From Frateuria_A sp051900415 (lineage in GTDB: Bacteria > Pseudomonadota > Gammaproteobacteria > Xanthomonadales > Rhodanobacteraceae), in assembly GCF_051900415.1 (NCBI RefSeq), contig NZ_JBHZGL010000005.1, positions 1-64,000 on the forward strand: a DNA stretch of 64,000 nucleotides. Direction: 5' to 3'. Below are positions 40,651-49,494 of the stretch, piece by piece. The notes below the pieces were generated by a model. The model was not told the origin of the DNA. It ran no database searches and saw only the letters and a list, made by a program, of their open reading frames with translations. A program made the translations under genes and the position numbers. The first letter of the stretch is position 1, and each line of letters starts with the position of its first letter.

Positions 40651-42756
40651 ATGCTCACCGATGCCACCAAGGACGCGATCCGCGCCGCTTACGCGCGCCT
40701 GAAAGAAGGCCTGCCCGGCTTCCGCCCGCGCGCCGCGCAGGGCCGGATGATCGCCGAGGTGGCCAAGGCGTTGGCGGCCGAGGGCGGCGCGGCCGTGGTC
40801 GAGGCGCCCACCGGCACGGGCAAGTCGATGGCCTACCTGATCGCCGGCATGGAAGTGGCCCGCGCGCAGAAGAAGAAGCTGCTGATCGCCACCGCCACGG
40901 TGGCGCTGCAGGAACAGCTGGTCGAGCGCGACATCCCGCTCTACCTCAAGCTCGACGGCAGCGAGGCGAAGGTCGCGCTGGCCAAGGGCCGCGGCCGCTA
41001 CCTGTGCCCGCGCAACCTGGCGATGGCACGCCAAAGCATGGGCGCCGAAGCCAGCCAGCTGGGCCTGGGGTTCGATGCGGATCTCGCGCTGTGGTCGAAG
41101 CCCCCGGCCGAGCGCGACAAGCAGGCCCTGTCCAAGCTCGCCGGCGCGTTCGAGCGGGGCGAGTGGAACGGCGACATGGACGCCGCGCCGGAGCCGGTCG
41201 GCGACTTCCTCAAGCCGATGCTGACCACCAGCGCCGGCGGCTGCACCGGGCGCAAGTGCATCCATTTCATGCAGTGCCCGTTCTTCGCCGCGCGCCGCGC
41301 GGTAGCGGACGCCGACGTGATCGTCGCCAACCAGGACCTGGTACTGGCCGACCTGACCATGCCCGGCGAGGACGAAGGCTGGGGCGGCGTGATCCTGCCC
41401 AAGCCGAGCGAGACGCTGTACGTGTTCGACGAGGCGCACCACGTGCCGTCCAAGGCGATCGACCGCGGCGCGGCCGAGGTCTACCTCGGCGCCAGCGTAC
41501 GCCAGCTGAGCCGACTGGCCAGGCAGGTGCATGCCGCCTATTCGCTGACCGACAAGGAGTCGCTGGGCAAGCTCGCGCTCGACGCCGGCGATGCAAAGCT
41601 GCAGGAACTCTCCGATGGACTGGAAGAGCTGGAAAAGGCCATCCGTCTGTCCTGGCTGCCCGACCCGGCCGAGAACGAGCCGATGTACCGCGGCTCGCTC
41701 GGCCAGCTGCCCGAGGACTGGGTGCTGCAGGCGCAGGCACTGCACGTGCAGACGGCCGAGATCCAGCGCTGGCTCACTGCCGTGCGCCGCGCGGTGGTGG
41801 AGATGACCGACGGCGGCCCGACCCAGGAAGCCCTGGCGCGCGAACTGGGCATGGCGCTGGAGCGGCTGGACCGGCAGGAACGCACCTGGCGCGCCTGGGC
41901 CGGGGATGATGCGGACAACGCGCCGCCGCTGGCGCGTTGGGTAACGCTTTCCGGCGACCAGCAGCTGGTCTGCCATGCCTCGTCGGTCTCCGCCGGCGGC
42001 CTGCTGCGCCACGTGTTGTGGAACAACGCCAGCGGCGTGGTACTGACCTCGGCCACGCTTAGCGCAGGCGGCAATTTCCGGGGCTTTGCCGATGCCGTGG
42101 GGCTGCCCGACGACGCCGTCACCCTGAGCCTGCCCTCGCCGTTCGACCTGGCCGCGCAGGCGCGGCTGGAAGTGCCGGCGATCGACGTGCTGCCGGACGC
42201 GCGCGAAGCCCATGCGCAGGCGATCTGCGACTGGCTCGCCGAACACCTGGACTGGAACGCGGGCAACCTGGTGCTGTTCACCTCGCGCGCCAAGCTCGAC
42301 CGCGTGCTGCAGCGGCTGCCGATCGACAAGGTGCGCAAGGTGCGCGCGCAAGGTTCGCTCGGCAAGGCGCAGCTGATCGCCGAACACATCGCCGACGTCG
42401 AATCGGGCAAGGGCAGCACGCTGTTCGGCCTGGCTTCCTTCGGCGAAGGCCTGGACCTGCCCGGCAAGCTGTGCGAAACGGTGGTGATCACCCAACTGCC
42501 GTTTGCGGTGCCGACCGACCCGGTCGGGGCGACCTACGCCGAATGGCTGGAATCGCGCGGACGCAACCCGTTCCTGGAAGTGAGCATTCCGGAAGCTACC
42601 CGCCTGCTCACGCAGTATTGCGGTCGCCTCATTCGCAGCGAGACGGACCGTGGACGCATCGTGCTGCTGGATCGGCGCGTGGTGACCAAGCGCTACGGCG
42701 CCGGGATGCTACGTGCGTTGCCGCCGTTCCAGCGGGTGATCGAGCGCGTCGCATAG
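40651..42756 (+). CDS. dinG: ATP-dependent DNA helicase DinG
   Basis: A 701-residue XPD-like superfamily 2 helicase. Walker A is APTGTGKS (52-59). The iron-sulfur ligands are C119, C198, C203 and C209. The DEAH box reads VFDEAHHV, and C-terminal motifs include LTSATLSAGG and QYCGRLIRS. DinG unwinds D-loops, R-loops and other structures and helps replication pass transcription units. It is often SOS-induced; I did not find a clear LexA site in the 219-base upstream region. Confidence 0.93.
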   Translation: MLTDATKDAIRAAYARLKEGLPGFRPRAAQGRMIAEVAKALAAEGGAAVVEAPTGTGKSMAYLIAGMEVARAQKKKLLIATATVALQEQLVERDIPLYLKLDGSEAKVALAKGRGRYLCPRNLAMARQSMGAEASQLGLGFDADLALWSKPPAERDKQALSKLAGAFERGEWNGDMDAAPEPVGDFLKPMLTTSAGGCTGRKCIHFMQCPFFAARRAVADADVIVANQDLVLADLTMPGEDEGWGGVILPKPSETLYVFDEAHHVPSKAIDRGAAEVYLGASVRQLSRLARQVHAAYSLTDKESLGKLALDAGDAKLQELSDGLEELEKAIRLSWLPDPAENEPMYRGSLGQLPEDWVLQAQALHVQTAEIQRWLTAVRRAVVEMTDGGPTQEALARELGMALERLDRQERTWRAWAGDDADNAPPLARWVTLSGDQQLVCHASSVSAGGLLRHVLWNNASGVVLTSATLSAGGNFRGFADAVGLPDDAVTLSLPSPFDLAAQARLEVPAIDVLPDAREAHAQAICDWLAEHLDWNAGNLVLFTSRAKLDRVLQRLPIDKVRKVRAQGSLGKAQLIAEHIADVESGKGSTLFGLASFGEGLDLPGKLCETVVITQLPFAVPTDPVGATYAEWLESRGRNPFLEVSIPEATRLLTQYCGRLIRSETDRGRIVLLDRRVVTKRYGAGMLRALPPFQRVIERVA

Positions 42757-42931
42757 AGCGCGGGCAAGCCCACCCTTATCTCGCGACTTCTTCCCACGGG
42801 TGTCGCGACGCGGCGCAGGCGTCCCAGCGTGGGCCTTGCAACCGCGAGGGCGATGGCGCTCCATGCTGGATACGCTTTGACACATGCATGGCGGATGCTC
42901 GAACTAGCGACAGTGCCGGTCAGCGGGGATC

Positions 42932-42965
42932 GCAAAAAGCAAAAGCGGCCCGAAAGGGCCGCTTT
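42932..42965 (-). terminator. Rho-independent terminator of rpoH
   Basis: Minus-strand AAAGCGGCCC-TTTC-GGGCCGCTTT stem (42965-42942) followed by TTGCTTTTTGCG. It begins 24 bases after the rpoH stop codon and is the clearest intrinsic terminator on the minus strand. Confidence 0.88.
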
Positions 42966-42988
42966 GCCGTTTGCTTGCGCGGCTACGC

Positions 42989-43840
42989 TCAGAACAACGC
43001 GCGCATCTTCTTCATCGCGTTCGCCTCGACCTGGCGGATGCGCTCGGCCGAGACGCCGTACTCGTCGGCCAGGTCCTGCAGCGTGGCCTTGTTCTCGTTG
43101 AGCCAGCGCCGCTGGATGATGTCGCGCGAACGCTCGTCCAGCTTCGAAAGCGCGCTGGAAAGCGTCTCCAACTGGTTGTCGGCCTGATCGGCGTCGGACA
43201 CGTTGTCGTACGGATCGGCGCCATCGTCCACCAGGAAGGCTTCCGGCGCCGGCTTGGCGTCGTCGTCCGCATCGGCCGGCGCCTCGAAGCCGATGTCGCG
43301 GCCGGACAGGCGCGATTCCATCTCGCGCACGGTCGCCTCGGGCACGCCCAGATCGTGGGCCACCACGCGCACTTCTTCGGCGTTCATCCAGCCCAGGCGC
43401 TTCTTGCTCTTGCGCAGGTTGAAGAACAACTTGCGCTGCGCCTTGGTGGTGGCGACCTTGACGATGCGCCAGTTGCGCAGGATGAACTCGTGCATCTCGG
43501 CGCGGATCCAGTGCACCGCAAAGCTGACCAGGCGCACGCCCTGGTCCGGATCGAAGCGCTTGACCGCCTTCATCAGGCCGATGTTGCCTTCCTGGATCAG
43601 GTCGCCCAACTGCAGGCCGTAGCCAGAATAGCCACGGGCCACGTGGACCACGAAACGCAGGTGCGACATCACCAGTTTCTTGGCCGAACCCAGATCGTTT
43701 TCGTCGGCAAAGCGGCGCGCTAGCGCCTGCTCCTCGTCGTGGCTGAGCACCGGGATGCGGTGCACGGCGGAAATGTAGGCATCCAGGCTGCCAACGACGC
43801 TGGGGATCGGCAGGTTGGCGGTCACCAAGGCTTGGGACAT
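42989..43840 (-). CDS. rpoH: RNA polymerase heat-shock sigma factor RpoH (sigma-32)
   Basis: A 283-residue sigma-70-family factor with regions 1.2-4.2. The RpoH box QRKLFFNLR (135-143) identifies it as sigma-32. DLIQEGNIGLMKAVKRFDP (region 2.2-2.3) and the C-terminal HTH LQDLADEYGVSAERIRQVE are intact. ATG 43840 has GGAGG just upstream. The leader contains a perfect CIRCE operator (43869-43895), implying HrcA repression. In E. coli rpoH follows ftsX; here a response regulator and ung lie between them. Confidence 0.96.
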   Translation of the reverse strand: MSQALVTANLPIPSVVGSLDAYISAVHRIPVLSHDEEQALARRFADENDLGSAKKLVMSHLRFVVHVARGYSGYGLQLGDLIQEGNIGLMKAVKRFDPDQGVRLVSFAVHWIRAEMHEFILRNWRIVKVATTKAQRKLFFNLRKSKKRLGWMNAEEVRVVAHDLGVPEATVREMESRLSGRDIGFEAPADADDDAKPAPEAFLVDDGADPYDNVSDADQADNQLETLSSALSKLDERSRDIIQRRWLNENKATLQDLADEYGVSAERIRQVEANAMKKMRALF

Positions 43841-43868
43841 GTGGAACCTCCGGCAAGTAAATCGCAGC

Positions 43869-43895
43869 TTAGCACTCCACTGTTGGGAGTGCTAA
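43869..43895. promoter_or_regulatory. CIRCE operator (HrcA-binding site) in the rpoH leader
   Basis: TTAGCACTC-N9-GAGTGCTAA, an exact match to the CIRCE consensus in both arms and spacer length. It lies 28 bases upstream of the rpoH ATG. TACAAT on the minus strand at 43929-43924 is a possible -10 element, which would put CIRCE just downstream of the transcription start, as at known HrcA targets. Confidence 0.93.
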
Positions 43896-43923
43896 AAGGG
43901 CGAAAAGTTCAGCTGCGGGATTT

Positions 43924-43929
43924 ATTGTA
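43924..43929 (-). promoter_or_regulatory. Possible -10 element of rpoH
   Basis: TACAAT on the minus strand in an AT-rich stretch of the rpoH-ung gap. No good -35 element is found at the usual spacing, so another sigma factor or an activator may be needed. Confidence 0.35.
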
Positions 43930-44043
43930 CCGAATCGTACAGCAATATGGGTGGGCTAGCCAACCCTCTGCCATCCGGTCATGCCGCCATTGTTCACACG
44001 GGCGATCTATCGGCCGTGAACTGGTGGCCGCGCCTTGCAGCGG

Positions 44044-44760
44044 TCAGGCGGCCAGTTCCGAACGCGGCGGCAGCGACCAGTCGATCGGCGCCTGGCCGTG
44101 GCTTTCCAGGTAGCGGTTGGCGGCCGAGAAATGGCCGTTGCCGATGAAGCCCCGGTGCGCCGACAGCGGCGAGGGGTGCACCGAGCTCAGCACCAGGTGC
44201 CGGTTGGGGTCGACCAGCCGTCCCTTGCGCTGCGCGTAGGCACCCCAGAGCAGGAACACCAGGCCTTCGCGCTCGCGGTTCAACGCCTCGATGGCGGCGT
44301 CGGTGAAGCCTTCCCAGCCTTTGTTCTGGTGCGCACCGGCATGGCCCTGCTCGACCGTCATCACACTGTTGAGCAGCAGCACGCCCTGGTCGGCCCAGGG
44401 CGTGAGGCAGCCATGGCCGGGCCGCGGAATGCCGAGGTCGCGTTCGATCTCGGCAAAGATGTTGTTGAGCGAGGGCGGCACCGGTACGCCCGGGCGGACC
44501 GAGAAGCACAATCCGTGTGCCTGGCCGGGGCCGTGGTAGGGGTCCTGGCCCAGGATCACCACGCGCACCTTGTCGAACGGCGTGTGCGCGAAGGCGTTGA
44601 AGATCTCCGGGCCCGGCGGATAGAGCACCTTGCCGGCACGCTTCCGGGCACGCAGGAATTCCGCCAGCTCGCGCATGTCCGGGCGCTCCAGGTAATCGCC
44701 CAGGTGCGCCTTCCAGGAGGGCTCTAGGCGGACGCGTTCGGCGTCGGCCGTTTCGCTCAC
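44044..44760 (-). CDS. ung: Uracil-DNA glycosylase, family 1
   Basis: A 238-residue Ung. The water-activating loop GQDPYHGPGQ, the LLLNSVMTVE uracil-binding segment and the leucine-loop HPSPLSAHRGF are intact. It removes uracil from DNA to start base-excision repair. The start is GTG 44760, overlapping the stop codon of the upstream response regulator gene (GTGA), so the two are translationally coupled. The C-terminal about 15 residues extend slightly beyond the core. Confidence 0.95.
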   Translation of the reverse strand: MSETADAERVRLEPSWKAHLGDYLERPDMRELAEFLRARKRAGKVLYPPGPEIFNAFAHTPFDKVRVVILGQDPYHGPGQAHGLCFSVRPGVPVPPSLNNIFAEIERDLGIPRPGHGCLTPWADQGVLLLNSVMTVEQGHAGAHQNKGWEGFTDAAIEALNREREGLVFLLWGAYAQRKGRLVDPNRHLVLSSVHPSPLSAHRGFIGNGHFSAANRYLESHGQAPIDWSLPPRSELAA

Positions 44761-45590
44761 GCGTCTTGCGCCCGGGCGCGCAGGTGCTTGGCCACCCGCA
44801 ACTGGAACAGGAGTTTGGTCACCAGCAGTTTTTCCTCGACCGGTTTCTCGACGAGGTCGTTGGCGCCGGCCTTCAGCAGCGCGGCCTGGTTGGCCGGATT
44901 TTCATCGCCGGTCATCACCAGTACGGGGAGCTCGCCTTTGCCGTAGCCGAAATGGCTGCGGATGCGCTCGAGCAGATCGCCGCCAGTCAGCTCGCCCTTC
45001 AGGCTGACGTCCGTGAGCACCACGTCCGCGCCGATCTGGCCTTGCGCGCGGTCGGTTTCCAGCATGGCGAGGGCGTCCTCCACGCTCACCACATGGCGCA
45101 CGGTCAGGCCGATCTTCTCCAGCATGCGGCGGGTGGCCAGCGCCACCACGCGGCTGTCCTCCACGTACAGCACGGTGCCCTCGGCGGTCGCCTCCGGACG
45201 CACGTAGCCACGGATGAAATCGGCCAGCGCCTGGAAGCCGAGCGACTTGTCGAAGTAGTCGGTAACGTCGCCCAGCTCGCGCTTGTGCAGGCGCGCGTCG
45301 ACGTCGCCGGAGACCACCACGATCGGCACATAGGCCTGCGCCGATTCGCGCACGTGGCGGGCCAGTTCCAGCCCGTCCATGTCGGGCAGGCGCAGGGCGA
45401 TGGTGATGAAGTCGAACGGGCCCTGCTCGATCAGCGCGCGCGCCTCGGCGCCGCTACCGCAATCGACCAGCTCGGCCTCCGGCAATTCGGCCTTGAGCAC
45501 GCGCGTGATCAGCTGGCGCACCACCTTGGAGCCGTCGACTACCAGCACCCGCGGCGCGGTGCCGGCGCGGCTGCCAACCTCTGCATTCAT
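44757..45590 (-). CDS. Double-receiver response regulator with degenerate first receiver
   Basis: A 277-residue protein made of two receiver domains (about 13-130 and 139-265) and no output domain. In the first, the phospho-acceptor position reads ITIALRLPDMDG, with Ala where Asp is expected, while the Lys in FDKSLG is kept. The second has VLTDVSLKGE with the Asp intact and Lys in VEKPVEE. A partner kinase is not adjacent. The first domain may be a dimerisation or protein-docking module. It is coupled to ung downstream. ATG 45590 is chosen; an upstream codon at 45638 would add a short leader. Confidence 0.85.
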   Translation of the reverse strand: MNAEVGSRAGTAPRVLVVDGSKVVRQLITRVLKAELPEAELVDCGSGAEARALIEQGPFDFITIALRLPDMDGLELARHVRESAQAYVPIVVVSGDVDARLHKRELGDVTDYFDKSLGFQALADFIRGYVRPEATAEGTVLYVEDSRVVALATRRMLEKIGLTVRHVVSVEDALAMLETDRAQGQIGADVVLTDVSLKGELTGGDLLERIRSHFGYGKGELPVLVMTGDENPANQAALLKAGANDLVEKPVEEKLLVTKLLFQLRVAKHLRARAQDA

Positions 45591-45864
45591 GCCCCACCCA
45601 TCCACATCGAACCCCGTGTGCGCCCCGCGCGCACCCAAGGCTATCTTGCATCATCGCGCCTTGCACGGGTGCGAAGGCGATCACTAAGGCGTCCGGCGCC
45701 CAGGGCAGTCTCCGCGGTAGATACGTTCCGGGCTGCAAAAGCAGCGGCGCGGGCCATATTTCGCCCTTTGCAGGCCGATGGAACGACTATGGGGCGACAA
45801 CGGATCAAAAGGTCCATCCCCTTGCGGCCGTTTTTCGCTTCGGACGTTTCTGCCGGCCAGGCTC

Positions 45865-46836
45865 CTACGCAGCCTTGCGCAACTGCCGTGCGCTGACCAG
45901 TCGCGCACCGATCCAACCCAGCACCGCCGACGCCAGCGGCACGGCCAGCAGCAGCCACCACGGCAGCGCCCCGAGGCTGAGGCTGCCGCCATAGGCGCGG
46001 TCCAGTTCGGCCGCCGGGCCGGCCAGCGCCAGTTCGATCGCCAGCGCCAGCAGCGAGGCCAGCACGCCACCGAACAAGCCGTACCAGACGCCGGCATAAA
46101 GGTACGGGCGGCGCACGAAGGCGCGGCTTGCGCCCAGCAGCATCAACACGCCGATTTCCTCGCTGCGGCTGGCGATATCGGTGCGCACGGTGTTGCCCAC
46201 CACCAGCAACGCCGCCAGCGCGAGCAACGCGGCCAGCACCAGCACCACGCGATGGCCGACGCCTAGCAGTGCGTCCAGTCGCTGTCGCCACTGGCTGCTG
46301 TCCTGCACCAGTTCGACCGCGCGCTCGCCGCGCAGCGCTTCGACCAGCGCGTCCACCGCCGGGGCATCCAGCCCCGCCTTCGGTTGCACCACCAGCACCC
46401 ACGGCAACGGATTGGCATCGTCCAGCGCGTGCACGGCGCCGGAGAAGCCCTGCAGGTTGGCCAGTTCGTCCAGGCCCTGTTGCGGCGTCTTGATGGTTAC
46501 GCCGGCGACGTCGGACCGGCTGCGCAGTTCGCCGGCCAGCAAATTGGCCTGCGGGCCGGCCTGGTCGGCCTTCAGGAACACGCTGATCGCCGGGTTCTGG
46601 CCCAGCGCGCCACCCATCGACTGCAGGTTGGCCAGCAGTAGGTAGAACGCCAGCGGCAGCGCCAGCGCGAGGCCGAGCACGGCCACGGTCATCAATGTGC
46701 CGAGCGGGCGTCCGCCGAGCCGGCGCAGGCTCGCCGCCGCGCTCCAGCCGTGGTGCTCGCGCCAGCCGGCGAGGCGACGGGACTGGCTGCGCTCGCTGCG
46801 CGGCGCGGCCTTTTCGGTGACGGCAGGCGCGTTCAC
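45865..46836 (-). CDS. ftsX: Cell-division protein FtsX
   Basis: A 323-residue inner-membrane protein with a cytoplasmic N-terminus, one transmembrane helix (about 45-68), a periplasmic domain (about 70-190) and three C-terminal helices, the FtsX topology. With FtsE it controls periplasmic amidases (through EnvC-type activators) at the septum. The start GTG 46836 overlaps the ftsE stop by 4 bases. The 274-base gap downstream to the response regulator contains no clear gene. Confidence 0.92.
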   Translation of the reverse strand: MNAPAVTEKAAPRSERSQSRRLAGWREHHGWSAAASLRRLGGRPLGTLMTVAVLGLALALPLAFYLLLANLQSMGGALGQNPAISVFLKADQAGPQANLLAGELRSRSDVAGVTIKTPQQGLDELANLQGFSGAVHALDDANPLPWVLVVQPKAGLDAPAVDALVEALRGERAVELVQDSSQWRQRLDALLGVGHRVVLVLAALLALAALLVVGNTVRTDIASRSEEIGVLMLLGASRAFVRRPYLYAGVWYGLFGGVLASLLALAIELALAGPAAELDRAYGGSLSLGALPWWLLLAVPLASAVLGWIGARLVSARQLRKAA

Positions 46837-47510
46837 AGCACCTCCTCACCCGGGATGTCGGCCACCAGCCGGCCGTGGTCGAGCACCACCACGCGCTTGT
46901 GCATGCGCTTGATCAGCGGCAGGTCGTGGCTGGCCACCAGCACGGTGGTGCCGATGTCCTGGAACTCGGCGAACAGGCCCATGATCTCCACCGCCAGTTG
47001 CGGATCGAGGTTGCCGGTCGGCTCGTCGGCGATCAGCACCGCCGGGCGCGCGACGATGGCGCGGGCGATGCCAACGCGCTGCTGCTCGCCGGTGGACAGC
47101 GAATCGGGCAACTGCCGCTCGTACGAAAGCAGGCCGACCTTTTCCAGCGCGGCGCGTACACGGCGGCTGCGTTCGGCCGGCGCGATGCCGCCGATCAGCA
47201 GCGGCAGTTCCACGTTGGCGAACACGGTGCGGTCCATCAACAGGCGATGGTCCTGGAACACCATGCCCAGCCGACGCCGCAGTTTCGGGATGCCGCCACG
47301 GCCGACCTTCGCCAGCGCCTGGCCGTCGACCACGATCTGCCCGTGCGAGGGGCGCTCGATCAGCGCGATCAGCTTGAGCAGGGTGCTCTTGCCGGCGCCG
47401 GAATGGCCGGTGACGAAGGCCATCTCGCCCGCCGCCACCTCGAAGGACAATTGCGAGAGCGCCTCATGGCCGCCCTCGTAGCGCTTGCTCACCTGGTCGA
47501 AGCGGATCAC
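46833..47510 (-). CDS. ftsE: Cell-division ATP-binding protein FtsE
   Basis: A 225-residue ABC ATPase. Walker A GHSGAGKST (35-43), signature LSTGE, Walker B VLIADEPTGNLD and the switch ASHDLPL are present. The start is GTG 47510 (VIRFDQVSKRY), preceded by AAGGAA at a suitable distance. It drives the FtsEX complex that activates septal peptidoglycan hydrolases. ftsY is not next to it, unlike the E. coli ftsYEX order. Confidence 0.94.
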   Translation of the reverse strand: MIRFDQVSKRYEGGHEALSQLSFEVAAGEMAFVTGHSGAGKSTLLKLIALIERPSHGQIVVDGQALAKVGRGGIPKLRRRLGMVFQDHRLLMDRTVFANVELPLLIGGIAPAERSRRVRAALEKVGLLSYERQLPDSLSTGEQQRVGIARAIVARPAVLIADEPTGNLDPQLAVEIMGLFAEFQDIGTTVLVASHDLPLIKRMHKRVVVLDHGRLVADIPGEEVL

Positions 47511-47636
47511 CGCGTGTGGTTCCTTGTCCCGCACCAGAGGCAAAGGATACGGGAATGCCTGGTGCGGTTGGTGCCCGTCGCGCGCGGAAGAAGCCCCCGC
47601 TTCCTTGAGGGTCACCAGGTTGCCACGGACCAAGCT

Positions 47637-47674
47637 CCCTCTCCCCGCCGGGGAGAGGGTTGGGGTGAGGGGCC
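47637..47674. repeat. Type-1 palindromic repeat
   Basis: CTCCCTCTCCCCGCC / GGGGAGAGGG core with TTGGGGTGAGGGG flank, in the 277-base gap between ftsE and rhlB. Confidence 0.8.
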
Positions 47675-47721
47675 ACCCCTGCGGCACGGTTACGTCGAAG
47701 CGAGGCTTTGACGGAGCCCAT

Positions 47722-47779
47722 CGCGAGCCCCGGCCCCTCATCCGCCCCTGCGGGGCACCTTCTCCCGGAAGGGAGAAGG
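47722..47779. repeat. Hybrid palindromic repeat near rhlB
   Basis: CGCGAGCCCCGGCCCCTCATCCGCCCCTGCGGGGCACC followed by CTTCTCCCGG / AAGGGAGAAGG. The flank matches type-1 and the CATCCGCCC...GGGCACCTTC part matches type-2. It ends 9 bases before the rhlB stop codon. Confidence 0.6.
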
Positions 47780-47787
47780 ATCAAAGC

Positions 47788-49494
47788 TCAGCGCCCAGTG
47801 AACAGGCGCGTCAGGCGACGGAAGAAGCCCGGCTTCTTGCCGGTCGACTCCACGCCCGACTGCACGGTCACCTGGCGCGACGGACGGGACGGGCCGGCGC
47901 TACGCTCGCGCGGCGGCTTGCGCTCGCCGTGCGGCGGACGATTCTCGGTCGTTGCCTGGGCCTGCGGCGCGGCGTTCTCGCCACCCTCGCGGCGGCGGCC
48001 ACGTCCACCGCGGCGGCGCCGGCGCTTGCGTGCGCCCTCGCCATCCGCTGCCGGGGTGGCGTCCGGGGCGGCCGGCCCCGTAGCCACGACACCCGGCTGC
48101 GGCTCGGTCGCCACAGCAGCCTCGCCCTCTGCCCGCGGCGGACGCGTTGCGCGTGGCGGGCGACCCTCGCGGGAGCCACGCTCGCCGCCGCGGCCACCAC
48201 GGCGCGAGCCGTCGCGAGCCCCCTTGCGCTCGTCCCCGCGCGCCTCGACCTTGTCGCCAAATTGCGCGCTGTCGGCCGCCGCCTGCGCGGCGAACTGCGG
48301 ATCGATCTCGCGCGGCTTGGGCATCACCAGCATGTCCGCCTCGACGGTCGCCACCGGGATTTTCTGTCCGATGTAGGTCTCGATCTCCGGCAGGCTCATC
48401 GCGTACAGGTCGCAGGCGAAGCTGACCGCGTCTCCCTCGGCGCCCAGGCGCGCGGTGCGGCCGATGCGGTGCACGTAGTCCTCGGCATCCTGCGGCAGGT
48501 CGTAGTTGAAGACGTGGCTGACCGCCGGGATGTGCAGGCCGCGCGCGGCGACGTCGGTGCACACCAACATGTCCAGCTGGCCTTCCTGGAAGCGCTGCAG
48601 CAGCTTCTGGCGCTTCAGCTGCGGCACGTCGCCGGACAACGCGCCGACGCGGTAGCCCTGGCGCTTGACCCGCTCGGTGATGCGCTCGGCGGCGGCCTTG
48701 GTGTTGACGAAGACAATGCTGCGGCTGGGCTTCTCGCGCTCCAGCAGATTGAGCAGCAGCGGCATCTTCTCTTCCTTGCTCGGGAAGTAGACGACCTGAC
48801 GGACCTTGTCGGCGGTGACGTTGTCGGTCTCGACCACCAGCTTCTCGGCCTCGTGCATGTGCTCGTAGGCCAGCTCCAGCACGCGGTGGCTGAGCGTGGC
48901 CGAGTACAGCAGCACCTGGCGCTGCTCGCGCGCCGGCAGTCGGCGGAAGATGAAGCGCACGTCCTTGATGAAGCCCAGGTCGAACATGCGGTCGGCCTCG
49001 TCGATCACCATGACCTCGACGCCGTTGAGGCCGAACACCTGCTGCTTGTAGTAGTCGAGCAGGCGGCCCGGGGTGGCGATGATGATGTCGCAGCCGTCCT
49101 TGAGCTGCTGGCGCTGCTTGTCGTAGTCGACGCCGCCGTAGATCAACGCGGTCTTCAGCCCGGTGTGGCGGCCGATGTTGCGCGCGTCCTTATCGATCTG
49201 GATAGCCAGCTCACGGGTCGGCGCAATGATCAGCGCGCGCGGATCGGAATCCTTGCGCTCGGCCACCGCCGGCTGGGTGAGCAGGCGGTTCATCAGGGCG
49301 ACCAGGAAGGCGCAGGTCTTGCCAGTGCCGGTCTGTGCCTGGCCGGCAACGTCGCGGCCGGTCAGCGCCACCGGCAGGGTCAGTGCCTGGATCGGCGTGC
49401 AGCGCGTGAATCCGGCCTCGGCGAGGCCTTGCTGCAGCAGCGGGTGAAGGTCGAAATTGGTGAAGAAGGTGTCGGTCAGTACGGTTTCGGACAT
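47788..49494 (-). CDS. rhlB: DEAD-box RNA helicase RhlB
   Basis: A 568-residue DEAD-box helicase. The core (about 1-385) has the Q motif FTRCTPIQ, Walker A AQTGTGKT, DEAD in VIDEADRMF, SAT and the HRIGRTAR motif VI. A basic Arg/Gly/Pro-rich tail (about 385-568, with GARKRRRRRGGRGRRR) is longer than in E. coli RhlB (421 residues) and may bind RNA or RNase E. Divergent trxA and rho fit the conserved rhlB-trxA-rho neighbourhood. ATG 49494 starts at the expected MSETVLTDTFF. Confidence 0.92.
   Translation of the reverse strand: MSETVLTDTFFTNFDLHPLLQQGLAEAGFTRCTPIQALTLPVALTGRDVAGQAQTGTGKTCAFLVALMNRLLTQPAVAERKDSDPRALIIAPTRELAIQIDKDARNIGRHTGLKTALIYGGVDYDKQRQQLKDGCDIIIATPGRLLDYYKQQVFGLNGVEVMVIDEADRMFDLGFIKDVRFIFRRLPAREQRQVLLYSATLSHRVLELAYEHMHEAEKLVVETDNVTADKVRQVVYFPSKEEKMPLLLNLLEREKPSRSIVFVNTKAAAERITERVKRQGYRVGALSGDVPQLKRQKLLQRFQEGQLDMLVCTDVAARGLHIPAVSHVFNYDLPQDAEDYVHRIGRTARLGAEGDAVSFACDLYAMSLPEIETYIGQKIPVATVEADMLVMPKPREIDPQFAAQAAADSAQFGDKVEARGDERKGARDGSRRGGRGGERGSREGRPPRATRPPRAEGEAAVATEPQPGVVATGPAAPDATPAADGEGARKRRRRRGGRGRRREGGENAAPQAQATTENRPPHGERKPPRERSAGPSRPSRQVTVQSGVESTGKKPGFFRRLTRLFTGR

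Noticed and set aside
40525..42495. A 656-residue minus-strand frame opposite dinG
   Set aside because: DinG's P-loop, Fe-S cysteines and DEAH box lie on the plus strand; the opposite frame is compositionally odd.
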